NCBI RefSeq assembly: GCF_000018585.1
Contig: NC_009976.1
Location: forward strand, 1,419,941 to 1,483,940
From: Prochlorococcus marinus str. MIT 9211
GTDB taxonomy: Bacteria > Cyanobacteriota > Cyanobacteriia > PCC-6307 > Cyanobiaceae
Direction of reading: 5' to 3'
Length of the DNA stretch: 64,000 nt
Part shown: positions 27,046-35,636 of the stretch, piece by piece
Layout of the letters: each line of letters opens with the position of its first letter
Position numbering within the stretch: the stretch's first letter is position 1
Notes under the pieces: generated by a model
Seen by the model: only the letters and a program-made list of their open reading frames with translations
Databases searched by the model: none
Told to the model about the DNA's origin: nothing
Position numbers and translations under genes: made by a program

Positions 27046-30000
27046 ATGACCAGCAGCGGCAAAATCAGAATCTATGAGCTTTCTAGGGATTTAAACCTGG
27101 AAAATAAAGACGTGCTCAATGCTGCTAAAAAATTATCAATACCAGCAAAAAGTCATAGCAGCTCAATAAGCAATGCAGAAGCAAACGAAATCAAAGCATT
27201 CCTAAATAAGCAATCAAATCAGTCTATAAATAACAAAACCAAGCAAAACTCAAGCAAAGAAATCCTTTCTCTAAAAAAAGCTGGCTCAAAACCTATTAAA
27301 GATGAAATAACTAAGAAGAAAGCAAATCTCCCTCCTAAAGCCTCTGCTGAGAGTCAATCATCAAAACCAAGAATTGAAACTTCTAAAGCACCTGTTGCTC
27401 CAATTAAACCTATAAAAGAACCGGTTCAAAAAGCCAATACTTCAAATCAATCTAAGGGTGTAATTAATAATTTAATTCAACCTCAAAAACCTTCCCCTCT
27501 TCAACCTAAGCAACCGAAAAGCATTCATCTAGAAAATAATGCATCTAAACAAAATATTGAAGATAACAATAATTTTCAAGAAAGGAGCCCTCGCACGCAG
27601 CTAGTCCAAAAACCGCCATTACCCACTAAAAATAATGAGCCCCCTCAACAGAAAACAAGTATTCCCAAACGGCCTATTACACCCCCAGCGCGACCAAGCA
27701 AACCTATTCTAGACAACAGGTCTAGTGTTAAATCACGACCAATCATTGAAGCCCCACGCAAAAAAACAGGACCAGATAGAAATTCTCCTGTTCAACCACG
27801 AACACAAAACAACCAAAACCGTCAACGAATCCCTAACAAACCTGGGAAGCCTCCTTTAAGAGGAAACCCTCCTGTAGAGCTTGTTGGTGCCCCGATACGA
27901 AGAAGTAATAAGCCTAACAACAATGTCAAAGGGCCAAGAGATGGAGGCTATCGGCCAGGTCCACCAAATAGAAATGATCCTTCAAATCAACAAGGTCACG
28001 TAAAACGAGATATCAAAGCTCCAATTCGTCAACGCCCAGGAATGCCACCAGGCATGAGAAAGCCTGTCGCTCCTGGAGAGCTAATGCAGCTTCAGAAGCC
28101 AACGGGAAGGTCTCAACCTCCTGCCCCCCGAAGAGTAGGAGCACCTGCACCACCTTCCCAACGTGCAGATAGCACTAAAGACCGACAAGGAAAGTCGCCA
28201 GGGGCAAAGCAACCTGTCAATAGACCAACCCCAGCAACCGCACCCAAAAAGCCTTCTCACAGGCCTCCAGGTTCTGGTCCAACCAAAAGAAGGTCTGATT
28301 GGGATGATGCGGCCAAATTAGAAGCTTTAAGGAATAAAGCCCCTCAAAAGCAACGTCAAAAAGTTCACATTATTGGAGAAAATGACGATGCCTTAACTAC
28401 TGAAACGAGCGGTTTTGCAGCTGAGCAGGAAGCTATGGTTCTTTCTGCAAGCCTCGCCCGACCTGCAAAGCCAAAATCGACAAAGAAATCCAATTCTAAA
28501 GCAACTGTCGTAACCAGAAAGCGTAAAAAAGAGTCCACCAGACAAAGACAAAGAAGAAGAGCAATGGAACTTCGAGCTGCTCGTGAGGCAAAGCAAGTTA
28601 GACCTGAAATGATCATTATTCCAGAAGGTAATCTCACAGTTCAAGAACTTGCAGATAAGCTCAGCGTTGAAAGCTCTGAAATCATCAAATCACTATTCTT
28701 TAAAGGAATAACAGCAACAGTCACGCAATCATTAGATCTATCCACTATCGAAACAGTTGCAGAAGAATTTGGTGTCCCAGTATTACAGGATGACATAGAA
28801 GAAGCTGCAACTAAAACAGCTGAGATGCTCGATGAAGCAGACAAAGATCACTTAATCAGACGACCACCTGTAGTGACAGTTATGGGCCACGTTGACCATG
28901 GCAAGACAAGTCTTCTGGATGCAATACGTAAAGCAAGAGTTGCCAGTGGCGAAGCGGGGGGAATTACGCAACATATAGGCGCATATCAAGTTGAGCTAGA
29001 ACATGAGAAGAAAAAGCGAAAGCTGACTTTCCTCGATACTCCTGGCCACGAAGCATTTACAGCGATGCGTGCAAGAGGAACAAAAGTGACCGATGTGGCT
29101 GTTCTTGTTGTTGCTGCAGATGACGGTGTACGGCCACAAACCCTAGAGGCAATAAGCCATGCTCGTGCTGCGAAAGTACCCATCGTTGTAGCCATAAATA
29201 AGATTGACAAAGAAGGTGCATCTCCTGATCGTGTCAAACAAGAATTATCTGAACAAGAATTAGTTGCGGAAGAATGGGGTGGAGAGGTAGTAATGGTACC
29301 TGTCAGTGCCATTAAAGGAGAAAATATCGACAAGCTCTTAGAGATGGTTTTACTGGTAACTGAAGTAGAAGACTTACAAGCAAATCCAGATCGACTCGCC
29401 AAAGGAACTGTGATTGAAGCTCACCTTGACAAAGCCAAAGGACCAGTTGCAACACTATTAATTCAAAATGGAACTCTTAAATCTGGAGATGTTCTTGCTG
29501 CAGGGCCAGTACTTGGAAAAGTACGAGCAATGGTAGACGAAAATGGCATACGTCTAAAAGAAGCTGGTCCCTCATGCCCAGTAGAAGCACTTGGCTTTAA
29601 CGAAGTACCTACAGCAGGAGATGAATTTGAGGTTTATCCAGATGAAAAATCAGCAAGAGCAGTAGTTGGCGATAGAGCATCTGACGCTCGTGCAACACGA
29701 CTTGCCCAACAAATGGCCTCAAGGCGCGTATCACTTTCTTCAATGTCAGGCCAAGCCAATGAGGGAGACTTAAAAGAATTAAACATCATACTCAAAGCCG
29801 ACGTACAGGGAAGTATAGAAGCCATATTAGGCTCACTCGAGCAACTCCCTAAAGACGAGGTACAAGTAAGAGTATTACTATCTGCACCAGGAGAAGTAAC
29901 AGAAACAGATGTAGACCTCGCGGCCGCGTCTGGAGCAGTAATAGTAGGCTTTAACACCTCAATGGCTTCTGGTGCCAAAAAAGCAGCAGATGCTAATAGT

Positions 30001-30387
30001 GTTGATGTTCGAGATTATGAGGTTATATACAAGCTGCTAGAAGATATTCAACTAGCAATGGAAGGCCTATTAGAACCTGACATGGTCGAAGAAAGTCTTG
30101 GAGAAGCTGAAGTCCGAGCCATCTTCTCTATTGGGAAGAGTGCAGTGGCAGGCTGCTATATCACCAATGGTAAATTGCAAAGAAATTGCAAAGTTCGAGT
30201 CAAAAGAGGTTCTCAAATAGTTTTTGAAGGAGATCTTGATTCATTGCGTCGAAACAAGGATGTTGTCAAAGATGTCGGCAGTGGATTTGAATGTGGCGTA
30301 GGTTGCGATAGATTCGCGAATTGGAAAGAGGGGGATATTATTCAAGGCTATAAGCTGGTGACAAAACGTCGCACACTAGGCCCGTAA
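27046..30387 (+). CDS. infB: Translation initiation factor IF-2
   Basis: IF-2 places fMet-tRNA on the 30S subunit. The 1113-residue protein has the GTPase domain starting near residue 613 ([21 protein letters not shown]), followed by two beta barrels and an IF-2-type C-terminal domain. The N-terminal ~550 residues are a long proline-, lysine- and glutamine-rich disordered region, with the small N-terminal helical module at residues 1-50 ([22 protein letters not shown]). Such long N-terminal extensions are usual in marine picocyanobacteria. Confidence 0.97.
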   Translation: MTSSGKIRIYELSRDLNLENKDVLNAAKKLSIPAKSHSSSISNAEANEIKAFLNKQSNQSINNKTKQNSSKEILSLKKAGSKPIKDEITKKKANLPPKASAESQSSKPRIETSKAPVAPIKPIKEPVQKANTSNQSKGVINNLIQPQKPSPLQPKQPKSIHLENNASKQNIEDNNNFQERSPRTQLVQKPPLPTKNNEPPQQKTSIPKRPITPPARPSKPILDNRSSVKSRPIIEAPRKKTGPDRNSPVQPRTQNNQNRQRIPNKPGKPPLRGNPPVELVGAPIRRSNKPNNNVKGPRDGGYRPGPPNRNDPSNQQGHVKRDIKAPIRQRPGMPPGMRKPVAPGELMQLQKPTGRSQPPAPRRVGAPAPPSQRADSTKDRQGKSPGAKQPVNRPTPATAPKKPSHRPPGSGPTKRRSDWDDAAKLEALRNKAPQKQRQKVHIIGENDDALTTETSGFAAEQEAMVLSASLARPAKPKSTKKSNSKATVVTRKRKKESTRQRQRRRAMELRAAREAKQVRPEMIIIPEGNLTVQELADKLSVESSEIIKSLFFKGITATVTQSLDLSTIETVAEEFGVPVLQDDIEEAATKTAEMLDEADKDHLIRRPPVVTVMGHVDHGKTSLLDAIRKARVASGEAGGITQHIGAYQVELEHEKKKRKLTFLDTPGHEAFTAMRARGTKVTDVAVLVVAADDGVRPQTLEAISHARAAKVPIVVAINKIDKEGASPDRVKQELSEQELVAEEWGGEVVMVPVSAIKGENIDKLLEMVLLVTEVEDLQANPDRLAKGTVIEAHLDKAKGPVATLLIQNGTLKSGDVLAAGPVLGKVRAMVDENGIRLKEAGPSCPVEALGFNEVPTAGDEFEVYPDEKSARAVVGDRASDARATRLAQQMASRRVSLSSMSGQANEGDLKELNIILKADVQGSIEAILGSLEQLPKDEVQVRVLLSAPGEVTETDVDLAAASGAVIVGFNTSMASGAKKAADANSVDVRDYEVIYKLLEDIQLAMEGLLEPDMVEESLGEAEVRAIFSIGKSAVAGCYITNGKLQRNCKVRVKRGSQIVFEGDLDSLRRNKDVVKDVGSGFECGVGCDRFANWKEGDIIQGYKLVTKRRTLGP

Positions 30388-30411
30388 AGAACTATTTGCC
30401 TCTGATTTACC

Positions 30412-31155
30412 TTGTCTAGCCGTAGAGAGCCGATTTTATGGATTCAACTCTTAGCGGTTGGTTTTATACCTCTTGAGTGCTTATTCCTGAGGCTAATTCT
30501 TGCAGGAGCTCAGCCAGGACCTTTCCCTGAATTTCAAAGAATAATTTTCACTGGAATCTCCATAATCCTGCCCACAATTTATTTCTTTCAACGACCGCCA
30601 GACTGGGGGTCCCTTCTAATATTGAAGATACCCATTGAGCATCGGTCAAAACTACAACTTCAACTCAGCACTGTTCAAAAGCATATAATCCCCCGTATAG
30701 CCCTTTGGGGAGGTGCAGTATTACTGACAATTGTTTTTTGGCAAATTGATAAATCCGCTTTAGTTATAAATGAAATCTCACCTTTCCAAAGTAATTCAAG
30801 AATTGTCATTCTCCTCAAGGCAATGCCTCTTCTCTCCTTAATTCTCTGGCAATGGCATCAGATTTGCCAAAGTATTTGGCTATTGGCCATATCCGAAGAA
30901 GAATTAAACAAAATTGAGTTTTTAACACCTACTGAGATTCTTCAATCAAGATGCTGCGTTGGATTTGGCTTTTTACCAGTTAAGCAAATAGATTTTTCAG
31001 CTTCAATCACTTCTTCGTCTATCAAAAATAGTAAGCAAGCCAAGCACCAAAAAAGCAGTTATTTGAATCCCAAGATCCCCAAAAAGGACGCTATCTCCAC
31101 TAATCAATCTGATGATCATGATTACCAAACCAATGCCAGCAGACCCAAGCAATGA
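30412..31155 (+). CDS. Low-complexity-tail membrane protein
   Basis: A 247-residue protein of a cyanobacterial group known as low-complexity tail membrane proteins. Four hydrophobic segments are visible (WIQLLAVGFIPLECLFLRLI, IIFTGISIILPTIYFF, IALWGGAVLLTIVFW, and MPLLSLILWQW with the following residues). The C-terminal ~50 residues are polar and rich in S/K/Q/N. That tail (31003-31155) is encoded opposite the DUF3493 gene. The start is TTG at 30412, 24 nt after infB, so it may be the last gene of that operon. Function is unknown. Confidence 0.75.
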   Translation: MSSRREPILWIQLLAVGFIPLECLFLRLILAGAQPGPFPEFQRIIFTGISIILPTIYFFQRPPDWGSLLILKIPIEHRSKLQLQLSTVQKHIIPRIALWGGAVLLTIVFWQIDKSALVINEISPFQSNSRIVILLKAMPLLSLILWQWHQICQSIWLLAISEEELNKIEFLTPTEILQSRCCVGFGFLPVKQIDFSASITSSSIKNSKQAKHQKSSYLNPKIPKKDAISTNQSDDHDYQTNASRPKQ

Positions 31156-31239
31156 AATCCAAAGGATCCGACGAATCCCTAGGAATGGATTTCTAGACTC
31201 TTTTAAGAGTTTTTTGCGAACTTTTGGATCTAATGTCAA
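31003..31239 (-). CDS. DUF3493-type small membrane protein
   Basis: A 78-residue protein with a basic N-terminus (DPKVRKKLLKESRNPFLGIRR), two hydrophobic segments (ILWISLLGSAGIGLVIMII and LGIQITAFLVLGLLTIF), and a basic end RRRSD. This matches the cyanobacterial DUF3493 group; related proteins in plants are linked to photosystem II accumulation. The start is TTG at 31239, with no upstream ATG before an in-frame stop. It overlaps the 3' end of the preceding gene by 153 nt on the other strand. Confidence 0.78.
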   Translation of the reverse strand: MTLDPKVRKKLLKESRNPFLGIRRILWISLLGSAGIGLVIMIIRLISGDSVLFGDLGIQITAFLVLGLLTIFDRRRSD

Positions 31240-31309
31240 AGTCAGTTTGCGAAGGTTATAACAGGAAAGATGAAGGCTAAAGCAATAAAGTTGTGCAGGG
31301 GAGGGTTAA

Positions 31310-31381
31310 GCCGGTGTAGCTCAGGGGTAGAGCAACTGATTCGTAACCAGTAGGTCGATGGTTCAATTCCATTCACCGGCA
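31310..31381 (+). tRNA. tRNA-Thr(CGT)
   Basis: The 7-bp acceptor stem is GCCGGTG (31310-31316) with CACCGGC (31374-31380) and discriminator A at 31381. D stem GCTC/GAGC, an anticodon loop TTCGTAA with anticodon CGT (reads ACG, threonine), and a TTCAATT T-loop are all present. One mismatch (A/C) lies next to the anticodon loop. CCA is not encoded. Confidence 0.95.
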
Positions 31382-31452
31382 CTTTATTTAATCTACTCCC
31401 AACACTTAACCATTTTTTTGCCTCTCTTCTTTTTTGTAGACCTAGTAAGCTT

Positions 31453-33087
31453 ATGAAAATGAGCCAAACACAATCCAATGAATTAATAGTGAGCAGGCAA
31501 ACTACTACTAATAATATTCAGATTGAAAAAGTTCTAATAATTAGACTTCCTTGCAACCCAATATTCCCAATTGGTCCTGTATACCTCGCAGACCATATAC
31601 ACAAATGCTTCCCAAGCCTTTCCCAAGAGATACTTGACCTAGCAGCACTGCCTGTACTTGATGTAGAGAGAATCTTATTAAACAAGATAAAAATCTTCAG
31701 GCCTTCATTACTTGTTTATTCCTGGAGAGATATTCAAATCTATGCGCCCGTTGATGGTCGAGGAGGCAATCCCCTTCAACACTCTTTTGAAGCTTTCTAT
31801 GCTCAAAACCCTTTAAAAAGAATACGAGGTGCCATAGGGGGAATACGTTTAATGAAAAGCCATTATGGAGAATTATGGCGAAACACAAAATTAATAAAGA
31901 AAGGGCTCAATGAAGCCAAAAAACATAATATGAATGCGAGAGCTCTTATTGGTGGTGGTGCTGTCAGTGTTTTTTATGAACAACTTGCAAGATCTTTGCC
32001 AAAAGGAACAATTATTTCAATAGGAGAAGGTGAACCCTTACTAGAGAAGTTACTACAAGGCAAAGATATTTCCCAAGACAGATGTTTTATTATCGGAAGC
32101 CCTCCTAGGCCTGGACTCATACATGAACAACCTAAAAGTTCCCAAAAAACTGCTTGTGATTATTCATATATTTCTTCAATATGGCCACAACTTAACTGGT
32201 ACCTAGAAGGTGGAGATTTTTATGTAGGGGTTCAAACGAAAAGAGGCTGCCCTCATAATTGTTGTTACTGTGTTTATACAGTCGTTGAAGGAAAGCAAGT
32301 TCGCATAAATCCAGTCCAAGAGGTAGTCAATGAAATGCGACAGCTATATGACATCGGTATTAGAAAATTCTGGTTTACCGATGCTCAATTTATTCCTGCA
32401 AGACGATATATAGAAGATGCCAAACAACTGTTAAAAGCAATTCTGGAAGAAGGTTTAACTGAGATCAATTGGGCTGCCTATATCAGAGCAGACAATCTTG
32501 ATGCTGAACTAGCAAGTTTAATGGTTGCGACTGGAATGAACTATTTCGAAATAGGGATCACCTCCGGTTCACAAGAATTAGTAAGAAAGATGCGTATGGG
32601 ATACAACCTAAAAACAGTGCTGGAGAACTGTAAACTGCTAGTAAATGCAGGATTCCGTGATCATGTTTCAGTCAATTACTCGTTCAATGTAATTGACGAA
32701 ACTTCTGAAACCATTCGACAAACAATTGCATATCACAAAGAACTAGAAAGGATTTTTGGAGTAGAAAACGTTGAACCAGCAATATTTTTCATTGGACTGC
32801 AGCCACATACTCATTTAGAGCAATATGGATTTGACCAAGGGCTTTTAAAACCTGGATACAATCCCATGAGCATGATGCCCTGGACTGCAAGAAAACTTCT
32901 CTGGAATCCGGAACCAATGGGTCAAATTTTTGGGAGAATTTGCTTAGAAGCATTTGACCATGATCCAGTGAACTTTGGGCGCACAGTTTTTGACTTCTTA
33001 GAAAGAGATTATGGAGTTGCTCCATTAGAAGAAGCATTGCGGGCACCTCTCCAAGGCTCTCGAGCTATAGCAAATGCTGTCCGGTGA
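31453..33087 (+). CDS. B12-binding-like/radical SAM protein, possibly a photosystem II high-light acclimation type
   Basis: A 544-residue radical SAM protein. The N-terminal ~210 residues resemble a cobalamin-binding Rossmann region (IIRLPCNPIFPIGPVYLADH, then ALIGGGAVSVFYEQL and SIGEGEP), although a clear DxHxxG is absent. The cluster motif CPHNCCYC lies near residues 263-270, followed by a barrel with FWFTDAQFIP and MNYFEIGITSGS. Products of similar picocyanobacterial genes are, as I recall, labelled photosystem II high-light acclimation radical SAM proteins; that label is tentative. Its 3' end overlaps the convergent CPBP protease gene by 79 nt. Confidence 0.8.
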   Translation: MKMSQTQSNELIVSRQTTTNNIQIEKVLIIRLPCNPIFPIGPVYLADHIHKCFPSLSQEILDLAALPVLDVERILLNKIKIFRPSLLVYSWRDIQIYAPVDGRGGNPLQHSFEAFYAQNPLKRIRGAIGGIRLMKSHYGELWRNTKLIKKGLNEAKKHNMNARALIGGGAVSVFYEQLARSLPKGTIISIGEGEPLLEKLLQGKDISQDRCFIIGSPPRPGLIHEQPKSSQKTACDYSYISSIWPQLNWYLEGGDFYVGVQTKRGCPHNCCYCVYTVVEGKQVRINPVQEVVNEMRQLYDIGIRKFWFTDAQFIPARRYIEDAKQLLKAILEEGLTEINWAAYIRADNLDAELASLMVATGMNYFEIGITSGSQELVRKMRMGYNLKTVLENCKLLVNAGFRDHVSVNYSFNVIDETSETIRQTIAYHKELERIFGVENVEPAIFFIGLQPHTHLEQYGFDQGLLKPGYNPMSMMPWTARKLLWNPEPMGQIFGRICLEAFDHDPVNFGRTVFDFLERDYGVAPLEEALRAPLQGSRAIANAVR

Positions 33088-33851
33088 AACCATATTGTCC
33101 AAAGTAAAGCAACAATAGCTATTAAGCCTCCAATAGGATTTGGGGTCAATCCACCTGGACCAAACAACAAAGAAGGTGTATTTGGCAAGAGGCTAATTAA
33201 ACCTTCATTTAATAAAAACCATATTCCTACTAATCCTCCATGAAGACTAATACAACTAATTAAAGACCCTCCATCCAGTCTTTTACGGATGGCGAGCACT
33301 ATTCCCAAAAGAAATAGTCCAAACGAAACAGATAATGCTCCTATCACCCCGAAGCTAAAAGGGGTATGAGAAAGACTAAAAATTGCAGCCTGAATAAAAA
33401 TCCCCCATCGAAATCCAAAAATTAAATTCATTTCCTCTAAAAGCCAACCGCGAAAAATCAACTCCTCTGCTAAACCGACCCCAATGCCAAGAGCAATCGC
33501 ATTAATAAAGATGTCTAACTTCAAGTCACCTATCCAAACTCCCCAAGACCCCACCCAAACAGATATTCCAATTGCAGATATTAAAAGCAAAGCCCAAGAC
33601 AAACCTCTCCAAAAAATAACCAAAAAATAATTTTTACTTAATTTAAAAAAACCTAACGCTGCCCAAGGTCTCCTTGCTTTCCATCTAACCTTTACCCAAT
33701 GAGGAATGATCAAGCAAAAATAAACAAATGTAAGAATTGTTCCAAATAGAGCAAGATCTTCTTGAGGGATCTTCGAATTTATGAGGCGTAAAGGCTGAAC
33801 AGTCAACCAGCCAATGAAATATAACAAGGGCAAAAGCATGATAATCGGCAC
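33009..33851 (-). CDS. CPBP-family intramembrane glutamic protease
   Basis: A 280-residue protein with about eight membrane spans and the CPBP/Abi motifs: EELIFRG, and a later histidine in SLSHTPFSFG. These families cleave or process membrane proteins. The start is uncertain: GTG at 33851 or ATG at 33839, and the frame stays open upstream toward the end of clpS. The C-terminal ~25 residues are encoded opposite the radical SAM gene and look unstructured. The substrate is unknown. Confidence 0.83.
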   Translation of the reverse strand: MPIIMLLPLLYFIGWLTVQPLRLINSKIPQEDLALFGTILTFVYFCLIIPHWVKVRWKARRPWAALGFFKLSKNYFLVIFWRGLSWALLLISAIGISVWVGSWGVWIGDLKLDIFINAIALGIGVGLAEELIFRGWLLEEMNLIFGFRWGIFIQAAIFSLSHTPFSFGVIGALSVSFGLFLLGIVLAIRKRLDGGSLISCISLHGGLVGIWFLLNEGLISLLPNTPSLLFGPGGLTPNPIGGLIAIVALLWTIWFHRTAFAIAREPWRGARNASSNGATP

Positions 33852-33904
33852 CCAACGAAACCGTTGAGTTAGCCACCTGTACCAAAAACCAGCAAATAAA
33901 GTAA

Positions 33905-34216
33905 TCAGGTTTCTTTTTCGATTGTGCTTGAAAGCCCTTTAGCTTTAAGAGACTCCGAGTAAAATTCAGCAGGTTCTAAATCGCATACAATCACAAGTCC
34001 AACTCCCGTATTGTGAGCCTCTAACATCACAGCCAAGGCATCTTGCTCACTTAATTGGGGTACCACCTGTCGCAAAGTAGTAACCACATAATCCATTGAA
34101 TTAACTGGATCGTTGTGAAGTAAGACCTTGTATCGAGGGGATCTCTTCCTCACAAGTTCTGACTGTTTTTCAATTACTGTTGCCCCTCCGGGGCTACTAC
34201 CTGTCGCTTCCACCAT
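33905..34216 (-). CDS. clpS: ATP-dependent Clp protease adaptor ClpS
   Basis: ClpS binds N-degron substrates and hands them to ClpAP/ClpCP. The core shows YKVLLHNDPVNSMDYVVTTLRQV with the HNDP(V)NSM motif, then AVMLEAHNTGVGLVIVCDLEPAE. The ATG at 34216 gives about 103 residues with an N-terminus MVEATGSSPG; longer starts (GTG 34276, ATG 34255) exist and the first would abut the dapL stop. Length from 34216 is usual for the family. Confidence 0.9.
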   Translation of the reverse strand: MVEATGSSPGGATVIEKQSELVRKRSPRYKVLLHNDPVNSMDYVVTTLRQVVPQLSEQDALAVMLEAHNTGVGLVIVCDLEPAEFYSESLKAKGLSSTIEKET

Positions 34217-34276
34217 TATTCCAGTGGGTAAGTAATTCCAATCTACGAGGCTCATCACCTCTAAGACAAATTCCAC

Positions 34277-35503
34277 TCAAATACTCGTGATCCGGCGCAT
34301 CGCTTCATTAACTTTATTTCTACTATTAAAAGCCGATAGACGAAAATAACCTTCCCCGGATGATCCAAAACCACTCCCAGGGGTTCCTACAACATTTGCT
34401 TTCTGTAGTAAGTAATCAAAAAATGCCCAAGAATCCATTCCTTCAGGGGTTTTGATCCAAGCATAAGGTGCATTTTGCCCACCATAAACCTGTAATCCAA
34501 TGCTAGATAATTGACTTCTAATAATTTGGGCATTATCCATATAAAAACTAATGAGATCAGAAACCTGAGATTGACCTTCAGGGGAATAAACCGCTTCTGC
34601 TCCCCGCTGAACAATGTAACTAACTCCATTAAACTTAGTACTTTGTCGTCGATTCCATAAAGACCACAAATCCACCTCATCATTACTCGGAGATCGACCT
34701 CTCAAACACTTCGGTATAACGGTAAAAGCACAACGAGTTCCCGTAAAACCTGCATTTTTAGAGAATGATCTAAATTCAATCGCACAATCTCTAGCACCAT
34801 CAATTTCATAAATGGAATGAGGTAATTCAGGGTCCTGAATAAAAGCCTCGTAAGCAGCATCAAAAAGAATTAATGCATCGTGATTTTTTGCATACTCAAC
34901 CCAACGCATCAATTGCTCTTTGGTTGCTACTGACCCTGTTGGATTATTTGGGAAACAAAGGTAAATCAAATCAAAATGCTCGGAAGGGATCTCAGCTTCA
35001 AATCCATTTTCGGCATTCATAGGTATATATGACAGACCTTGATAACGACCAGACTTTTCAGCCAAGCCGGTTCTCCCCACCATCACATTACTATCAACAT
35101 ATACAGGATAAACAGGGTCCGTTACTGCAATTCGATTGTTATCGCCAAGGATATCAAGGATATTACTGCTGTCGCACTTGGACCCATCAGAAACAAAGAT
35201 TTCCTCAGGTGTTATTTCACAATTTCTAGCTTGATATGCAAATTTCGCAATTGCCTCTCGTAGCCAAGAGTAACCTTGTTCAGGTCCATAACCATGAAAA
35301 CCAGCTTCTGTAGACATTTCTTCTATAGCTAATTGCATGGCATTACAACATGCCTTAGGAAGGGGTTCAGTGACATCACCAATGCCCAGACGAATTAAAT
35401 CTGCTTTTGGATTAGCAGTACTGAAATCATTAACCCTTCTTGAAATTTCAGGGAAAAGGTAACCTGCTTTTAGCTTTAGATAGCTTCCGTTAATCTGAAC
35501 CAC
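34277..35503 (-). CDS. dapL: LL-diaminopimelate aminotransferase
   Basis: A 408-residue PLP aminotransferase that converts tetrahydrodipicolinate directly to LL-diaminopimelate for lysine and peptidoglycan synthesis, the route used in cyanobacteria and plants. Visible motifs are [13 protein letters not shown] at the start, the [10 protein letters not shown] segment, [15 protein letters not shown], and the PLP lysine in [14 protein letters not shown]. The stop abuts the longest possible clpS start. Confidence 0.93.
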   Translation of the reverse strand: MVQINGSYLKLKAGYLFPEISRRVNDFSTANPKADLIRLGIGDVTEPLPKACCNAMQLAIEEMSTEAGFHGYGPEQGYSWLREAIAKFAYQARNCEITPEEIFVSDGSKCDSSNILDILGDNNRIAVTDPVYPVYVDSNVMVGRTGLAEKSGRYQGLSYIPMNAENGFEAEIPSEHFDLIYLCFPNNPTGSVATKEQLMRWVEYAKNHDALILFDAAYEAFIQDPELPHSIYEIDGARDCAIEFRSFSKNAGFTGTRCAFTVIPKCLRGRSPSNDEVDLWSLWNRRQSTKFNGVSYIVQRGAEAVYSPEGQSQVSDLISFYMDNAQIIRSQLSSIGLQVYGGQNAPYAWIKTPEGMDSWAFFDYLLQKANVVGTPGSGFGSSGEGYFRLSAFNSRNKVNEAMRRITSI

Positions 35504-35550
35504 TAGAAAAATCCTATTAATCCTTTGTATCCTGCTATGAAATTGGTCCC

Positions 35551-35571
35551 TATGTAGATAGGAACTACATA
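35551..35571. repeat. Inverted repeat between dapL and the large radical SAM gene
   Basis: Arms TATGTAG (35551-35557) and CTACATA (35565-35571) flank a 7-nt spacer in the 133-nt region between divergent starts. It could be a binding site for a dimeric regulator. A shorter related element follows nearby (GATGTATA). No known operator consensus is matched. Confidence 0.5.
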
Positions 35572-35636
35572 CGATGTATAGATAAAAAGATTTTGCCTGT
35601 TTTGAACAATCCCTCTAAACATGCTCTGCAAAAAAT

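Noticed and set aside
27100-28400. Possible repeat array in the infB N-terminal region
   Set aside because: It is proline/lysine/glutamine-rich low complexity without a regular repeat unit.
28365-28844. Minus-strand open frames inside infB
   Set aside because: Serine-rich mirror images of a basic, conserved coding region; no ribosome-binding site.
31242-31478. Open frame on the minus strand through the tRNA-Thr gene
   Set aside because: It covers the tRNA and has no family resemblance.
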